A stretch of 47,939 nucleotides of DNA from Candidatus Zhuqueibacterota bacterium (GTDB taxonomy: Bacteria > Zhuqueibacterota > Zhuqueibacteria > Oceanimicrobiales > Oceanimicrobiaceae). Shown here in pieces: positions 25,085 to 33,866 of this stretch. A program made the position numbers and the translations under genes. Location of the stretch: NCBI GenBank assembly GCA_029262035.1, contig JAJDAE010000219.1:1-47939 (forward strand), written 5' to 3'. The notes under the pieces are model-generated. The model saw only the letters and a program-made list of their open reading frames with translations. It did no database searches and was not told the DNA's origin. Every line of letters begins with the position of its first letter. The stretch's first letter is position 1.

Positions 25085-25645
25085 TCAGGAGTATTTCCAC
25101 TTAATATTGCAGCCCATGCTGGGAACCTGGTTATCGCTAACCGGTGCGCCGGACAGGATGTTATCAAGCGCTGCGCGCATATCGCTGCCGGTCACGGGTC
25201 TGCCACTGTGAGGCCGAGACTCATCTAGTTGGCCACGGTAGACCAATTTCAATTCGCTGTCAAAAATATAAAAATCAGGGGTACAGGCCGCCTGGTAAAC
25301 TCTGGCCACATTCTGGCTTTCATCATACAAATAAGGAAATGGGTAGCCTAACGTTGCCGCAGTTTGTTTCATTTTTTCCGGCGAGTCCTGCGGGTAGTTT
25401 TCGACATCATTTGAACTGATTGCAACAAAGTTAATGCCTCTTGGCTGATAGTCGTTTGCTAATTTAACCAACTCATCATTTACATGTAATACGTACGGGC
25501 AGTGGTTGCAAATAAACATGACAACTGTTGCCTGGTCAGATTTCAGTTCGTTCAATGTTATACTCTTGCCGGAAACTGTGTCCGGTAAATTAAAATCCGG
25601 AGCAACTGTTCCCAGCGCCAACATACTTGAGGGTGTTTCTGACAT
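25085..25645 (-). CDS. Peroxiredoxin/thioredoxin-fold redox protein (AhpC/TSA-like)
   Basis: This 186-aa protein has the AhpC/TSA fold: LGTVAPDFNLPDTVSGKSI at the start, VMFICNHCPYV with Cys46 and Cys49 as the redox pair, NFVAISSNDVENYP, LYDESQNVARVYQAACTPDFYIFD with the cis-Pro, and a CNIKW end. Proteins with this CxHCPYV signature are common, uncharacterised thioredoxin-family members without a signal peptide, so it is probably cytoplasmic. It is 61 bp upstream of the thioredoxin-ApbE operon on the same strand and may share redox function or a transcript. Confidence 0.9.
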   Translation of the reverse strand: MSETPSSMLALGTVAPDFNLPDTVSGKSITLNELKSDQATVVMFICNHCPYVLHVNDELVKLANDYQPRGINFVAISSNDVENYPQDSPEKMKQTAATLGYPFPYLYDESQNVARVYQAACTPDFYIFDSELKLVYRGQLDESRPHSGRPVTGSDMRAALDNILSGAPVSDNQVPSMGCNIKWKYS

Positions 25646-25999
25646 TTAAAAATCCTCCACAACACTGTTGTATTTTTAGAATTATTTGTCAATAGTTATT
25701 TATAGCAATTTTGTGGTTAATTTCAAGCGGTAGATTACTAATCACTGCCTCTTTAAATTATTTGTTTCAACGGCGGTATATTTTCACCAAAAAACTTCGT
25801 TGATCGCTCAATTTTTAAGAAATTTAAATCGACTGAATTTTTAAACTAAATTCTTGCGTTTTTGATATATTTTGTTTAATTGCCTTAACGTTTTATTGGT
25901 GAAGAATGTCTTCTGAAGAAGATGTACCAGTTTATAAATAGTAATAAGTGGTTGGTTTTGTTTTAGAATGTACCAGAAAGTTAGAATATTGGGAGTGTC
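25646..25999. promoter_or_regulatory. Divergent intergenic region upstream of the glycan operon
   Basis: This 354-bp AT-rich gap separates the minus-strand redox genes from the plus-strand glycosyltransferase operon and should contain promoters for both. AT-rich stretches such as TTGATATATTTTG near 25860 could serve as a promoter core, but no pair of boxes is certain. No gene, hairpin or repeat stood out. Confidence 0.4.
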
Positions 26000-27193
26000 A
26001 TGAGTGAGTTAAGAGTCGCTATTTTTACCGGAAGTTATAATCAAGTTGTGGATGGGGTGACTCTTTCATTGAACAGGTTGGTCCGGTTTCTACAGGATCG
26101 GGATATTCCAGTTCAGGTCTTTAGTTCTTTTACAAAAGAACCTGCTTTAAAAACCCCAAATGGTGAGTTAGTAGCTGTGCCTTCTGTACCAATTCCGGGA
26201 AGGCCGGAGTACAGATTGGCAGTTAGATTTCCGGCAAATGCCCAACAAAAATTAAAAGAATTCGCTCCAACATTAATACATATCGCTACGCCGGATTATC
26301 TTGGATTCTCCGCAATGCGTTTTGCACGAGCGAATAACATTCCTCTTGTTGCCTCGTATCATACGAATTTTACGAGCTACTTAAAGTATTACAATTTAGA
26401 TTTGCTCAAATCACTTGGCCAAAAGTATATTTCCTGGTTTTACAATCAATGTGAGCATGTTTACGTTCCCACCACTGATATGGTGAGTGAATTGGTCCAA
26501 AACGGAATTCAAAACGGACTCAGATTGTGGGCCAGGGGTGTGGACACTAAACGCTTCAACCCAAATAAAAGAGATTTAGCCTGGCGCAGAAAACTTGGTT
26601 TTGCAGATGATGATGTTGTGATTACATTTGTTTCTCGCCTGGTGTGGGAGAAAAATTTAAATGTTTATGCAAAAGTTATAAAGGACTTAAAAAAGAAACA
26701 TAAAAATATTCAGTCTCTAATTGTTGGTGATGGCCCAGCAAGGAAAGATTTAGAGGCCAAGCTCCCCAATAGCCGTTATGTAGGCTTTATGACCGGAGAT
26801 GAGCTCGCTAAAGCATATGCCAGCAGCGATATTTTTTTCTTCCCATCCGACACAGAAACTTTCGGGAATGTTACTTTAGAAGCAATGGCAAGTGGTTTGC
26901 CGGCCGTTGTTGCTGAAGCAACTGGCAGTAAATCTTTGGTTGATAGAGGCGTAAACGGCTATCTCGCTCACCCTCAAGACAGCGAAGAGTTTTCCCGGCT
27001 CATTCTAAAATTAGTGAAAGATGTCGGTTTGAGAAAACAAATGGCAGAAGTTGCCCGAAAAAAAGCGGTTAATGACTACAATTGGGACACCATCAATCAA
27101 GGCTTATTACAAAACTATCTTGAAGTTGCCAATATTCCTCAAAACTCTCCTGAAGCCTTAAATACGATCGATACCGAGGTCACTGTCCCCTAA
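26000..27193 (+). CDS. GT4-family glycosyltransferase, MgtA-like
   Basis: The 397-aa protein is a GT-B retaining transferase of family 4. The N-terminal domain opens with VAIFTGSYNQVVDGVTLSLNRL (the glycine-rich acceptor/nucleotide loop) and includes ASYHTNFTSYLKYY. The C-terminal domain has FVSRLVWEKNLN, LIVGDGPARKDLE and the donor-site E-x7-E motif in TETFGNVTLEAMASGLP. The pattern with FxGSYxPxxxGV and HTNF is that of the GDP-mannose-dependent mannosyltransferase/sulfoquinovosyltransferase group acting on lipids, so a glycolipid product is suggested. It is the first gene of an eight-gene plus-strand operon. Confidence 0.92.
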   Translation: MSELRVAIFTGSYNQVVDGVTLSLNRLVRFLQDRDIPVQVFSSFTKEPALKTPNGELVAVPSVPIPGRPEYRLAVRFPANAQQKLKEFAPTLIHIATPDYLGFSAMRFARANNIPLVASYHTNFTSYLKYYNLDLLKSLGQKYISWFYNQCEHVYVPTTDMVSELVQNGIQNGLRLWARGVDTKRFNPNKRDLAWRRKLGFADDDVVITFVSRLVWEKNLNVYAKVIKDLKKKHKNIQSLIVGDGPARKDLEAKLPNSRYVGFMTGDELAKAYASSDIFFFPSDTETFGNVTLEAMASGLPAVVAEATGSKSLVDRGVNGYLAHPQDSEEFSRLILKLVKDVGLRKQMAEVARKKAVNDYNWDTINQGLLQNYLEVANIPQNSPEALNTIDTEVTVP

Positions 27194-27220
27194 TAGAGCA
27201 GGAATTGGGATACCCGGTAG

Positions 27221-28351
27221 ATGCGAATCCTTTACATATCACACACACACCCTCCGAAAGATGCTCCGTTGGAAAATATTGGCGGTATGCAGCGCGTCAG
27301 TGTTCAGTTATATCGTGCTTTGCAAACTCGTGAAGATGTCACTGTAATCCCTATTATTTTACATTCGTCCTGGAACAGGATTGTTGTTAATACGATTCTT
27401 TTTATGTTCAACCTGTTATACTCCCTACCTAAAAAGGCCGTAAAGGAAAACGTAGATATTATTTTGTTTTCATCGATGGTTACTGCCAGTCTGTCTGTTT
27501 TTTTGCGTAGTCGTATCAAAATACCGATGGCTGTTATTTGCCACGGTTTAGACGTAACCACCCCCAATATTTTTTATCAAAAATTTGTGAGAAAGGTCTT
27601 TTCTAAACTTGATGGCGTGATTGCTGTTTCAAATGCAACAAAATTGGCTTGTACCAAAAGAGGAATTCCAACTGAGAAGGCTTTTGTCGTTTCTAACGGG
27701 CTGGATAAAAAAGATATTGGGGTGGTGCCTGATAAAACAGAAGCAAAGAAGTTTCTAAGTGATAGTCTTGGGATAGATTTATCCGATAAGAATTTGCTGT
27801 TAACCGTAGGTAGATTGGTAAAACGCAAAGGCCATGAGTGGTTTGTTCGTTCAATCTGGCCGGGGATACAGCGAGATTGCGTGTATTTAATTATAGGTGA
27901 TGGTCCTGAATTAGCCGACTTACAATCTGCAATCAAGAATGCTCCTCAAAAAGAGAATATAATTCTTCTTGGTAAGCAACCGGATAATGTTTTGAAAAAT
28001 GCCTATTCTGCTGCAGATGTTTTTGTAATGCCCAATATTCGGGTTAGCGGTGATATGGAGGGATTTGGCATCGTTCTGATTGAAGCAAACTATTGTTCAA
28101 CTCCGGTGGTCGCTTCGGAACTTGAGGGCATAAAAGACGTTATAGAACCAGGAAAAAATGGTTACCTTGTGCAAGAGGGTGACGCTGAGTTGTTTGCCAA
28201 AAAAATCGACTTTGTTTTGAATGAAGAATTAGAAAAATTGTCTGCAACATGTAAGAAATATGTTGAAGATAGGTTTGGTTGGGAGTATATTATAGGTCGG
28301 TATATTTCGGTTCTTAGAGAAATTAAAGAGAAAAAAATCGATATAGATTGA
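27221..28351 (+). CDS. GT4-family glycosyltransferase
   Basis: This 376-aa GT-B transferase starts MRILYISHTHPP and contains ENIGGMQRVSVQLYRAL, AVICHGLDV and the C-terminal LLTVGRLVKRKGHEWFVR, YLIIGDGPELADLQ. Its donor-site E-x7-E sits in EGFGIVLIEANYCSTPVV. Family 4 enzymes of this type transfer a sugar from a nucleotide donor to a growing lipid-linked or polysaccharide chain at the cytoplasmic face of the membrane. The sugar cannot be read from sequence. It is 27 bp downstream of the first GT4 gene and 30 bp before the exporter, so it belongs to the same operon. Confidence 0.92.
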   Translation: MRILYISHTHPPKDAPLENIGGMQRVSVQLYRALQTREDVTVIPIILHSSWNRIVVNTILFMFNLLYSLPKKAVKENVDIILFSSMVTASLSVFLRSRIKIPMAVICHGLDVTTPNIFYQKFVRKVFSKLDGVIAVSNATKLACTKRGIPTEKAFVVSNGLDKKDIGVVPDKTEAKKFLSDSLGIDLSDKNLLLTVGRLVKRKGHEWFVRSIWPGIQRDCVYLIIGDGPELADLQSAIKNAPQKENIILLGKQPDNVLKNAYSAADVFVMPNIRVSGDMEGFGIVLIEANYCSTPVVASELEGIKDVIEPGKNGYLVQEGDAELFAKKIDFVLNEELEKLSATCKKYVEDRFGWEYIIGRYISVLREIKEKKIDID

Positions 28352-28381
28352 ATGCTGATAATTGAAAGTAAAAAAAAATAG

Positions 28382-31108
28382 ATGAAAAAAAGTATCTCCA
28401 TCTTTGAAAAGCTCCCTCGTTTGATTTATAGGCACTATATCAAAATAATTACTCTTTCTGTTTTGATGACTATTCTTTCGGCATTTTCGGTCAAGGATCT
28501 TGGACTGAAGACCAACATAGCCGAGCTGTTACCCAAGACTTATAAAAGTGTTTCCGAGCTAGAAAAAATCAAACAAAAAGTGGGTGGCGTTGGCAGCCTG
28601 ATTGTCGCGGTAGAAGGCCAGGATTTTGAAAAGCTCAAACAAGCCGCAACAATTTTGGCTGAAAATCTATCTGAAGGTTCATTGGTAAAAAATGTTGAAT
28701 ATCAAAAAGATAGAAAGTTTTTGAAAGACAATGCGCTAATTTTTGCTGACCTGCACAAACTCAATGAGCTGAAAGATATTGTCCACGAAAAAATCAACAC
28801 AGAAAAATTAAAAGTCAGTGGCATGTATTTGGATCTCTTCGATGATGGTAATGAGGAAGATGATCTTGAAAGAATGCGCAAACAGTATTCTAAAGGCAGT
28901 GAAAATGCGTTTTACACAAATAAAGATAAAACCATTATCGCAATGCAGGTTTATGCTTACGGAACTGCCAGCGCGCTAAAATTTGTTCGTAAGCTTTTTG
29001 CCGAAGTGGAAGGCATAGTTGAGGCTTCTGATCTTCAAAGCATTGATCCCGGTATCGAGGTGCTTTATAGCGGCAGTTACAAAAGCAGCATCGATGAAAA
29101 CGATACAGTTATTTCAGATCTGTACTTAAATTTATATACCACGGTTCCGGCGATTATTCTTTTTGTGTCATTCTATTTTATGCAGCCGGGCGGTTTTATT
29201 TTTATTTTCATTCCTTTGATCATGAGTATTTCCTGGACTTTTGGATTGACAGAAGTTATCTATGGTGACTTGAATACCATTACGGCATTTCTATTTATTA
29301 TTCTTTTGGGAATGGGAATTGATTACGGCATTCATTCTTTTGCAAGATATTTAGAATCGAGACGTGGTGGAGATAGTATTCAGGATGCGATTCATAAAAC
29401 GGTTGCAAAGACCGGACGGGGTATTTTTACCAGCGCGATAACCACCTCCGTTGCCTTTTTTACTCTCATGTTCAACGATTTTAAAGGATTCAGCCAATTT
29501 GGGTTTATTTGTGGTTTTGGCATTATCTCTGCCTACGTTGCCATGACCATTGTTTTCCCTGCTTTTCTCATTGTTTTCGATAAAATCGGCTGGATTCGCT
29601 CTGCGCCCAAGACTGAAAAAGTCGTCGTTAAGAGCAAACGAAAGCTGCCATTTTCGGGCACAATTATCGCATTGGCTACAGCTTTTACAGTAATTGGGAT
29701 AACAGCGGCCGTTATTTCTTTTACTTCGGAAAAAGGCATTACTTTTGAGTACGACTTCAAGGAACTGCGCTCTAATTTGCCAAAATCTAAGGAGATGGCT
29801 AAAAAACTATCCGGTATTTTTGCCAAGGAGGCTTCTTCGCCGGCGATTATTCTTTCAGACAGCAAAGAAAGTTCTAAAGAAATTGTGCAATATATTGATA
29901 AAATTATACAAAAGGGTCGGCCCGTATTAAAACTCATTGATGATTTGGAAATCTTGCATGAGGGCATAACGGCTGCGCTTGAGGATTCCTCTGAATCAAA
30001 GTTGCGTAAAAAGCTTCGGGCGGTACAGCGTGATATCAGAAAAATCCATGCGCAGGACTCTTTATTGGCTGCCCGTTCCAAAGTCTATGAATCAGACCAG
30101 TCCGTAAATGAATATCTTGTGAGTTTAAACGATGACATTGCAGCGTTTAGGGAAAATACGAATGGTATTGATTTCCGGCGAGAGCTTGAAATTGCCAAGG
30201 AGTTGGTTTTTTCTACTTACACCAATATTGACAAGCCTACGGTTAAATCTGTTATAACGCTTCATACTGTGGTGCCAGATAGCCAGAGTTATAAAATGTC
30301 AGTTTTAACAGAAATTGAGAATCTGATAGACTCGGATGAAGCTGAGTTAGTGAAGGGCAAGGACAAAGAAAATCTTGATGAGTTGAAAGACTTACTCGCA
30401 AAACGACGGGAGATCGCCCTGGAAGATTTGCCTGAAAAAATGGTACAGCGTTTTATTGGAAAAGATGGCAGCCTCGGTGAGTTTGTTTTTATTATCCCGG
30501 GTATAAAATTGAGAGATGGCCGGGAAGCCATGCGTTTCTCGGATGATATCCATAAAATAGAATTGGAGTCCGGCAAAACCTTTTATGCCTCAAGTCCGAA
30601 TATAGTAATCGCCGACATGTTGCGAGTCCTTCTGGCTGAAAGTAAAATCGCTGTTTGTCTTGCCATGCTGGCAGTTTTTGCTCTGGTTTTAATCGATGTA
30701 AGATCGCTGAGGGCGACACTTTTAATTTTAACTCCACTGGTTACAGCATTGCTCTGGCTTGGCGGAATTATGTATTTTACAGGCATTAAATTCAACTTCT
30801 TTAACATGGTGGTTTTGCCTTCAATTATCGGAATTGGCATTGATAATGGCGTTCATATTTATCATCGATACAAAGAGGAAGGTTCAGGCTCGGTCTGGTT
30901 TGTTATAAAAAGTACGGGAATGCCGGTTATCGCTAGTGTTGTAACCACCATGCTCGGATTTTTGGGTTTGGTTTTTGCCCAACATAACGGGCTAAATTCA
31001 ATTGGCAATTTGGCAGTAATCGGTCTGAGCATGACGTTGCTCGCTGCAATAACGTTGCTGCCTGCTATTTTTCAAAAATTGGAAAGGCAAAAAGAGGCAA
31101 CCAAATAA
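28382..31108 (+). CDS. RND/MMPL-family exporter (HpnN-like)
   Basis: This 908-aa inner-membrane protein has two homologous halves, each with one N-terminal helix, a large periplasmic domain and five more helices. The first half shows LLGMGIDYGIHSFARYLE and the second IIGIGIDNGVHIYHRYKE, the GxGxDxxIH-type helix-4 motif typical of MMPL and hopanoid-exporter relatives, with the Asp likely in proton coupling. Members move lipids or glycolipids out of the inner membrane. Placed between glycosyltransferases and a flippase, it probably exports the lipid-linked product of the operon. No MFP or TolC-type gene accompanies it, so it would act alone or with unlinked partners. Confidence 0.9.
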   Translation: MKKSISIFEKLPRLIYRHYIKIITLSVLMTILSAFSVKDLGLKTNIAELLPKTYKSVSELEKIKQKVGGVGSLIVAVEGQDFEKLKQAATILAENLSEGSLVKNVEYQKDRKFLKDNALIFADLHKLNELKDIVHEKINTEKLKVSGMYLDLFDDGNEEDDLERMRKQYSKGSENAFYTNKDKTIIAMQVYAYGTASALKFVRKLFAEVEGIVEASDLQSIDPGIEVLYSGSYKSSIDENDTVISDLYLNLYTTVPAIILFVSFYFMQPGGFIFIFIPLIMSISWTFGLTEVIYGDLNTITAFLFIILLGMGIDYGIHSFARYLESRRGGDSIQDAIHKTVAKTGRGIFTSAITTSVAFFTLMFNDFKGFSQFGFICGFGIISAYVAMTIVFPAFLIVFDKIGWIRSAPKTEKVVVKSKRKLPFSGTIIALATAFTVIGITAAVISFTSEKGITFEYDFKELRSNLPKSKEMAKKLSGIFAKEASSPAIILSDSKESSKEIVQYIDKIIQKGRPVLKLIDDLEILHEGITAALEDSSESKLRKKLRAVQRDIRKIHAQDSLLAARSKVYESDQSVNEYLVSLNDDIAAFRENTNGIDFRRELEIAKELVFSTYTNIDKPTVKSVITLHTVVPDSQSYKMSVLTEIENLIDSDEAELVKGKDKENLDELKDLLAKRREIALEDLPEKMVQRFIGKDGSLGEFVFIIPGIKLRDGREAMRFSDDIHKIELESGKTFYASSPNIVIADMLRVLLAESKIAVCLAMLAVFALVLIDVRSLRATLLILTPLVTALLWLGGIMYFTGIKFNFFNMVVLPSIIGIGIDNGVHIYHRYKEEGSGSVWFVIKSTGMPVIASVVTTMLGFLGLVFAQHNGLNSIGNLAVIGLSMTLLAAITLLPAIFQKLERQKEATK

Positions 31109-31120
31109 ATGGCGGTATGA

Positions 31121-31579
31121 ATGGAAACAACATTTTCAAAGAAAACCTCAGATATGACAGAAAAAACGGATCCTAAATATATTGTCCTGTTCGATGGTGT
31201 TTGCGCTTTATGCAATCATTCCATTGATTTCCTGATCAAGCTTGACAAAGAGTTGAAACTTAAGTTCGCCCCCCTACAAGGTGAAACAGCAAAGGCTGTT
31301 TTCAGCAGAAACACAATTGACGATGATGCGCTTAAAAGCATAATTCTTGTTAAGAAGTCAGACGGCGGTGAGCAAATTTTTAAACGCTCGGATGCTGTCC
31401 TGGAGAGTTTGAAAACCATAGGCGGTTTTTGGAATATTGTGGTTATTTTTAAGTTATTTCCAAGAGCTATCCGCGACTCCATTTATAATTTCATTGCCCG
31501 CAATCGTTACAAATGGTTTGGCAAGTATGATGCCTGCCGTCTGCCTACCCCCGAAGAACGCGAACTATTTCTACCATAA
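31121..31579 (+). CDS. DCC-family thiol-disulfide oxidoreductase-like protein (DUF393)
   Basis: At 152 aa it contains the family signature YIVLFDGVCALCNHSIDFLIK, in which Asp25 and Cys28-x-x-Cys31 give the DCC name, followed by FAPLQGETAKAVF and the C-terminal half with a helix IGGFWNIVVIFKLFP and a further Cys139. The protein has a thioredoxin-like fold by family knowledge; its substrate is unknown. DCC proteins often neighbour or fuse to HTTM membrane proteins, and HTTM genes are present 8 kb further on in this window. The gene sits 12 bp after the exporter and 5 bp before the next transferase. Confidence 0.92.
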   Translation: METTFSKKTSDMTEKTDPKYIVLFDGVCALCNHSIDFLIKLDKELKLKFAPLQGETAKAVFSRNTIDDDALKSIILVKKSDGGEQIFKRSDAVLESLKTIGGFWNIVVIFKLFPRAIRDSIYNFIARNRYKWFGKYDACRLPTPEERELFLP

Positions 31580-31584
31580 GAAAA

Positions 31585-32562
31585 ATGAAAAAACAAGATC
31601 GGTCGGAAGGGTATATTTATACTGTTTACCGTGACCCGAAATATCTGAAACATGTACTCGCTTCTTTGAGTACGCTGCGCCGTTATGATGCAGTCAGGCC
31701 TGTTGCCTTATTCTGTGACCAGCCCATCCAGGATTATATTTCTGAAAATAATTTGGCCGGTTTCTTTAATAAAATTTTGCCGCTTAAAGACCGATTCGCC
31801 AGCATCATTGGTTTCAAACATAATGTGCATAAACATTTGGCCTTCGATAGAAATTTGTTTATCGATAGCGATATTATCTGGTGCAAAAATCCCGATCCAC
31901 TCTGGCAGGCTTTTTCCCCGTACCCATTCACCATTACGGGCGCTCATGTTGCAGACTGTTTTTTTGGCGCACCCAAAGATGCGGCCATTTTACTTGATTT
32001 AATTTTGCGGAAAAGAAAGCGCACGCTGAAACATTTTGGGTTAACGCATCTGAGCCGGGTACAGTCCGGAATGATTTACGCGCAAGATGAACAGGTGACC
32101 GAAAATGTTTGCCTCGCTGCACAGGAAATGTATGACAGGCGAGCGGAAACCCATTTCCAAAGCCGTGTGGCGGAAAGCGGCCGTAGCGAGGATTCCTGCG
32201 AGTGGAGTCTGGCCATGGCAATGTCCAAAATTTCGGTACCGGTATTTCCGTGGTTTCAAGGGCAAAACAGCCCGCAGCTGGACTACATGCAGCATTTGTG
32301 TGATCACGACGCTGATTTCACCAAAGTACAGTACAAATTTTACTTCAATGAAATTGTTTACAATTTTCGTGGCCTCAAAAATAAGTTGTTGCGCGAAAGC
32401 CTGATCGGGCTGTACTCTTTGTTTTCCGGCAACGGCGATTATATTGTCACCACGCCTTACAGCCTGCATTTTGGCTGGTACCATGAAAAGAAACCTTTTC
32501 TCGATTTTAGTGATCGCAACTGGGAAAAAATAATGGCAAAGCAAGCCGGGTCGGCTTCATGA
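31585..32562 (+). CDS. GT-A-like glycosyltransferase, family uncertain
   Basis: The 325-aa protein lacks a signal peptide. It opens with YIYTVYRDPKYLKHVLASL, a GT-A-type first strand and helix, and has FIDSDIIW with a DxD motif (Asp94, Asp96), the divalent-metal/nucleotide-sugar site of GT-A enzymes of the GT8/GT32 type. Later conserved-looking stretches include VQSGMIYAQD (a typical substrate loop) and SLAMAMSKISVPVFPW. This supports a nucleotide-sugar transferase acting in the cytoplasm. The sugar is unknown. It overlaps the next GT4 gene by 4 bases (ATGA), showing tight co-translation. Confidence 0.75.
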   Translation: MKKQDRSEGYIYTVYRDPKYLKHVLASLSTLRRYDAVRPVALFCDQPIQDYISENNLAGFFNKILPLKDRFASIIGFKHNVHKHLAFDRNLFIDSDIIWCKNPDPLWQAFSPYPFTITGAHVADCFFGAPKDAAILLDLILRKRKRTLKHFGLTHLSRVQSGMIYAQDEQVTENVCLAAQEMYDRRAETHFQSRVAESGRSEDSCEWSLAMAMSKISVPVFPWFQGQNSPQLDYMQHLCDHDADFTKVQYKFYFNEIVYNFRGLKNKLLRESLIGLYSLFSGNGDYIVTTPYSLHFGWYHEKKPFLDFSDRNWEKIMAKQAGSAS

Positions 32563-33866
32563 AGCGCGTACTCATGTTTACGCCTTACTTTTTGCCACGA
32601 CGAAGGGTGGGCGCAATGCGGCCATTTCGTTTTGTGATTCATCTGCGTGAACAAGGCTGGGAGCCGGTGGTTTTAACCATTGCCGCAAAGGGGCAACAAT
32701 TGACCCCCCGTGAAGCCGAACTGCTTAAAGGCATCCAAATCATTGAACTCAATCCGCCATTCGATCGCACACTTTCATCGGAAAGCCAACTCAAACCTTA
32801 TCAGGTTGGTGAGAAAAAAACGGCACCAAAAATCAAAAAAAGTAATAGTTTTCTGACCAGGTTTGATCGTAATCTGCCGGTTGATTCCTGGTTGCTTTTG
32901 TTTATGCTGCAATACAAGAAAATCATAGATCTTGTTGAAGAAATAAAGCCGGATGTTTTGTACGGTACCGGCGATCCCTGGTCGGGACTGCTTGTGCCGC
33001 AATGGCTGGCCAAACGATTCAAAGTTCCTTTTGTGGCCGATTTCCGCGACCCCTGGACTTTGTGCAAGGTGCGCATGCACGATCGCTTTTCGCTTTCCAT
33101 CGCTCTGGACAAATATTTTGAACGGAAAATTGTTGAAACAGCAGATGTGGTTTTATTCCAAGCTGGAAAAACGGAAGAGAAATACAAGGCACATTATGGG
33201 AAGCAAGCTAAGTCTACGCAAACTATTTATAACAGCTACGATCTCTCTTTGATGAAAAACAGCAAGGTAGAAGAAGCAAATCAAGATTCCCGTTTAAAAA
33301 TTGGTTTTTTTGGTAAATTCCGTTTGATGTCTCCGGCAAAAATTATCATCGATGTTTTGGCGGAAATAAAAAATAGTCAGGGTGAAATTTATAAAAATAT
33401 TCAAGTTTATTCATATGGCCCTTTAAATGAAGTGGATCAAAAAGATGCTTCGGCTGGTGGGGTGAGTGCCCAGTTTCACCAATGCGATGCCGTTCCGCTT
33501 GAACATGCTGCGACCGAATTGCAAAAATATGACATCCTTTTTTTAAGCACCGACACTCGACGAGATGAGATTATACCGGCGAAATTGTTCGAGTATTTTT
33601 CGGCCGGGAAGCCGATTCTTTCGCTGTCGCCAAATCCAGAGGTTGGGGAATTGCTTGAGATGACAGGTGCTGGGGTTCAGTTTAAAATTGAGGACAAAGC
33701 CGAAATAGTGGCTTTACTTACAAAGTGTGCTGAAGAAAAACAACAAGGCAAACCAATCTCATTTCCTGCGAATCTTCAACCTGAAAAAATCAAACAGTTT
33801 GAAGCCTGCGAAACCACCCGTGAGCTGGCCGAACTTTTTGACAAATTGATAGAATCCCGTGGCTGA
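32559..33866 (+). CDS. GT4-like glycosyltransferase
   Basis: At 435 aa this starts VLMFTPYFLPRRRVGAMRPFRFVIHLRE, a GT-B N-domain opening, and shows DVLYGTGDPWSGLLVPQWLAKRF and FVADFRDPW, both seen in family-4 transferases of capsule and O-antigen clusters. The C-domain has KIGFFGKF and the donor-site E-x7-E in DEIIPAKLFEYFSAGKPILSL. Its enzymatic class is therefore clear, its sugar is not. It overlaps the preceding gene by 4 bases and the following flippase by 8. Confidence 0.9.
   Translation: MKRVLMFTPYFLPRRRVGAMRPFRFVIHLREQGWEPVVLTIAAKGQQLTPREAELLKGIQIIELNPPFDRTLSSESQLKPYQVGEKKTAPKIKKSNSFLTRFDRNLPVDSWLLLFMLQYKKIIDLVEEIKPDVLYGTGDPWSGLLVPQWLAKRFKVPFVADFRDPWTLCKVRMHDRFSLSIALDKYFERKIVETADVVLFQAGKTEEKYKAHYGKQAKSTQTIYNSYDLSLMKNSKVEEANQDSRLKIGFFGKFRLMSPAKIIIDVLAEIKNSQGEIYKNIQVYSYGPLNEVDQKDASAGGVSAQFHQCDAVPLEHAATELQKYDILFLSTDTRRDEIIPAKLFEYFSAGKPILSLSPNPEVGELLEMTGAGVQFKIEDKAEIVALLTKCAEEKQQGKPISFPANLQPEKIKQFEACETTRELAELFDKLIESRG

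Noticed and set aside
29533-30081. A 182-aa minus-strand open frame inside the RND exporter.
   Set aside because: It is antisense to conserved exporter motifs; Ser/Ile/Leu-rich shadow with no start signal.
32041-32544. A 167-aa minus-strand open frame inside the GT-A-like gene.
   Set aside because: Antisense shadow of a supported coding sequence.
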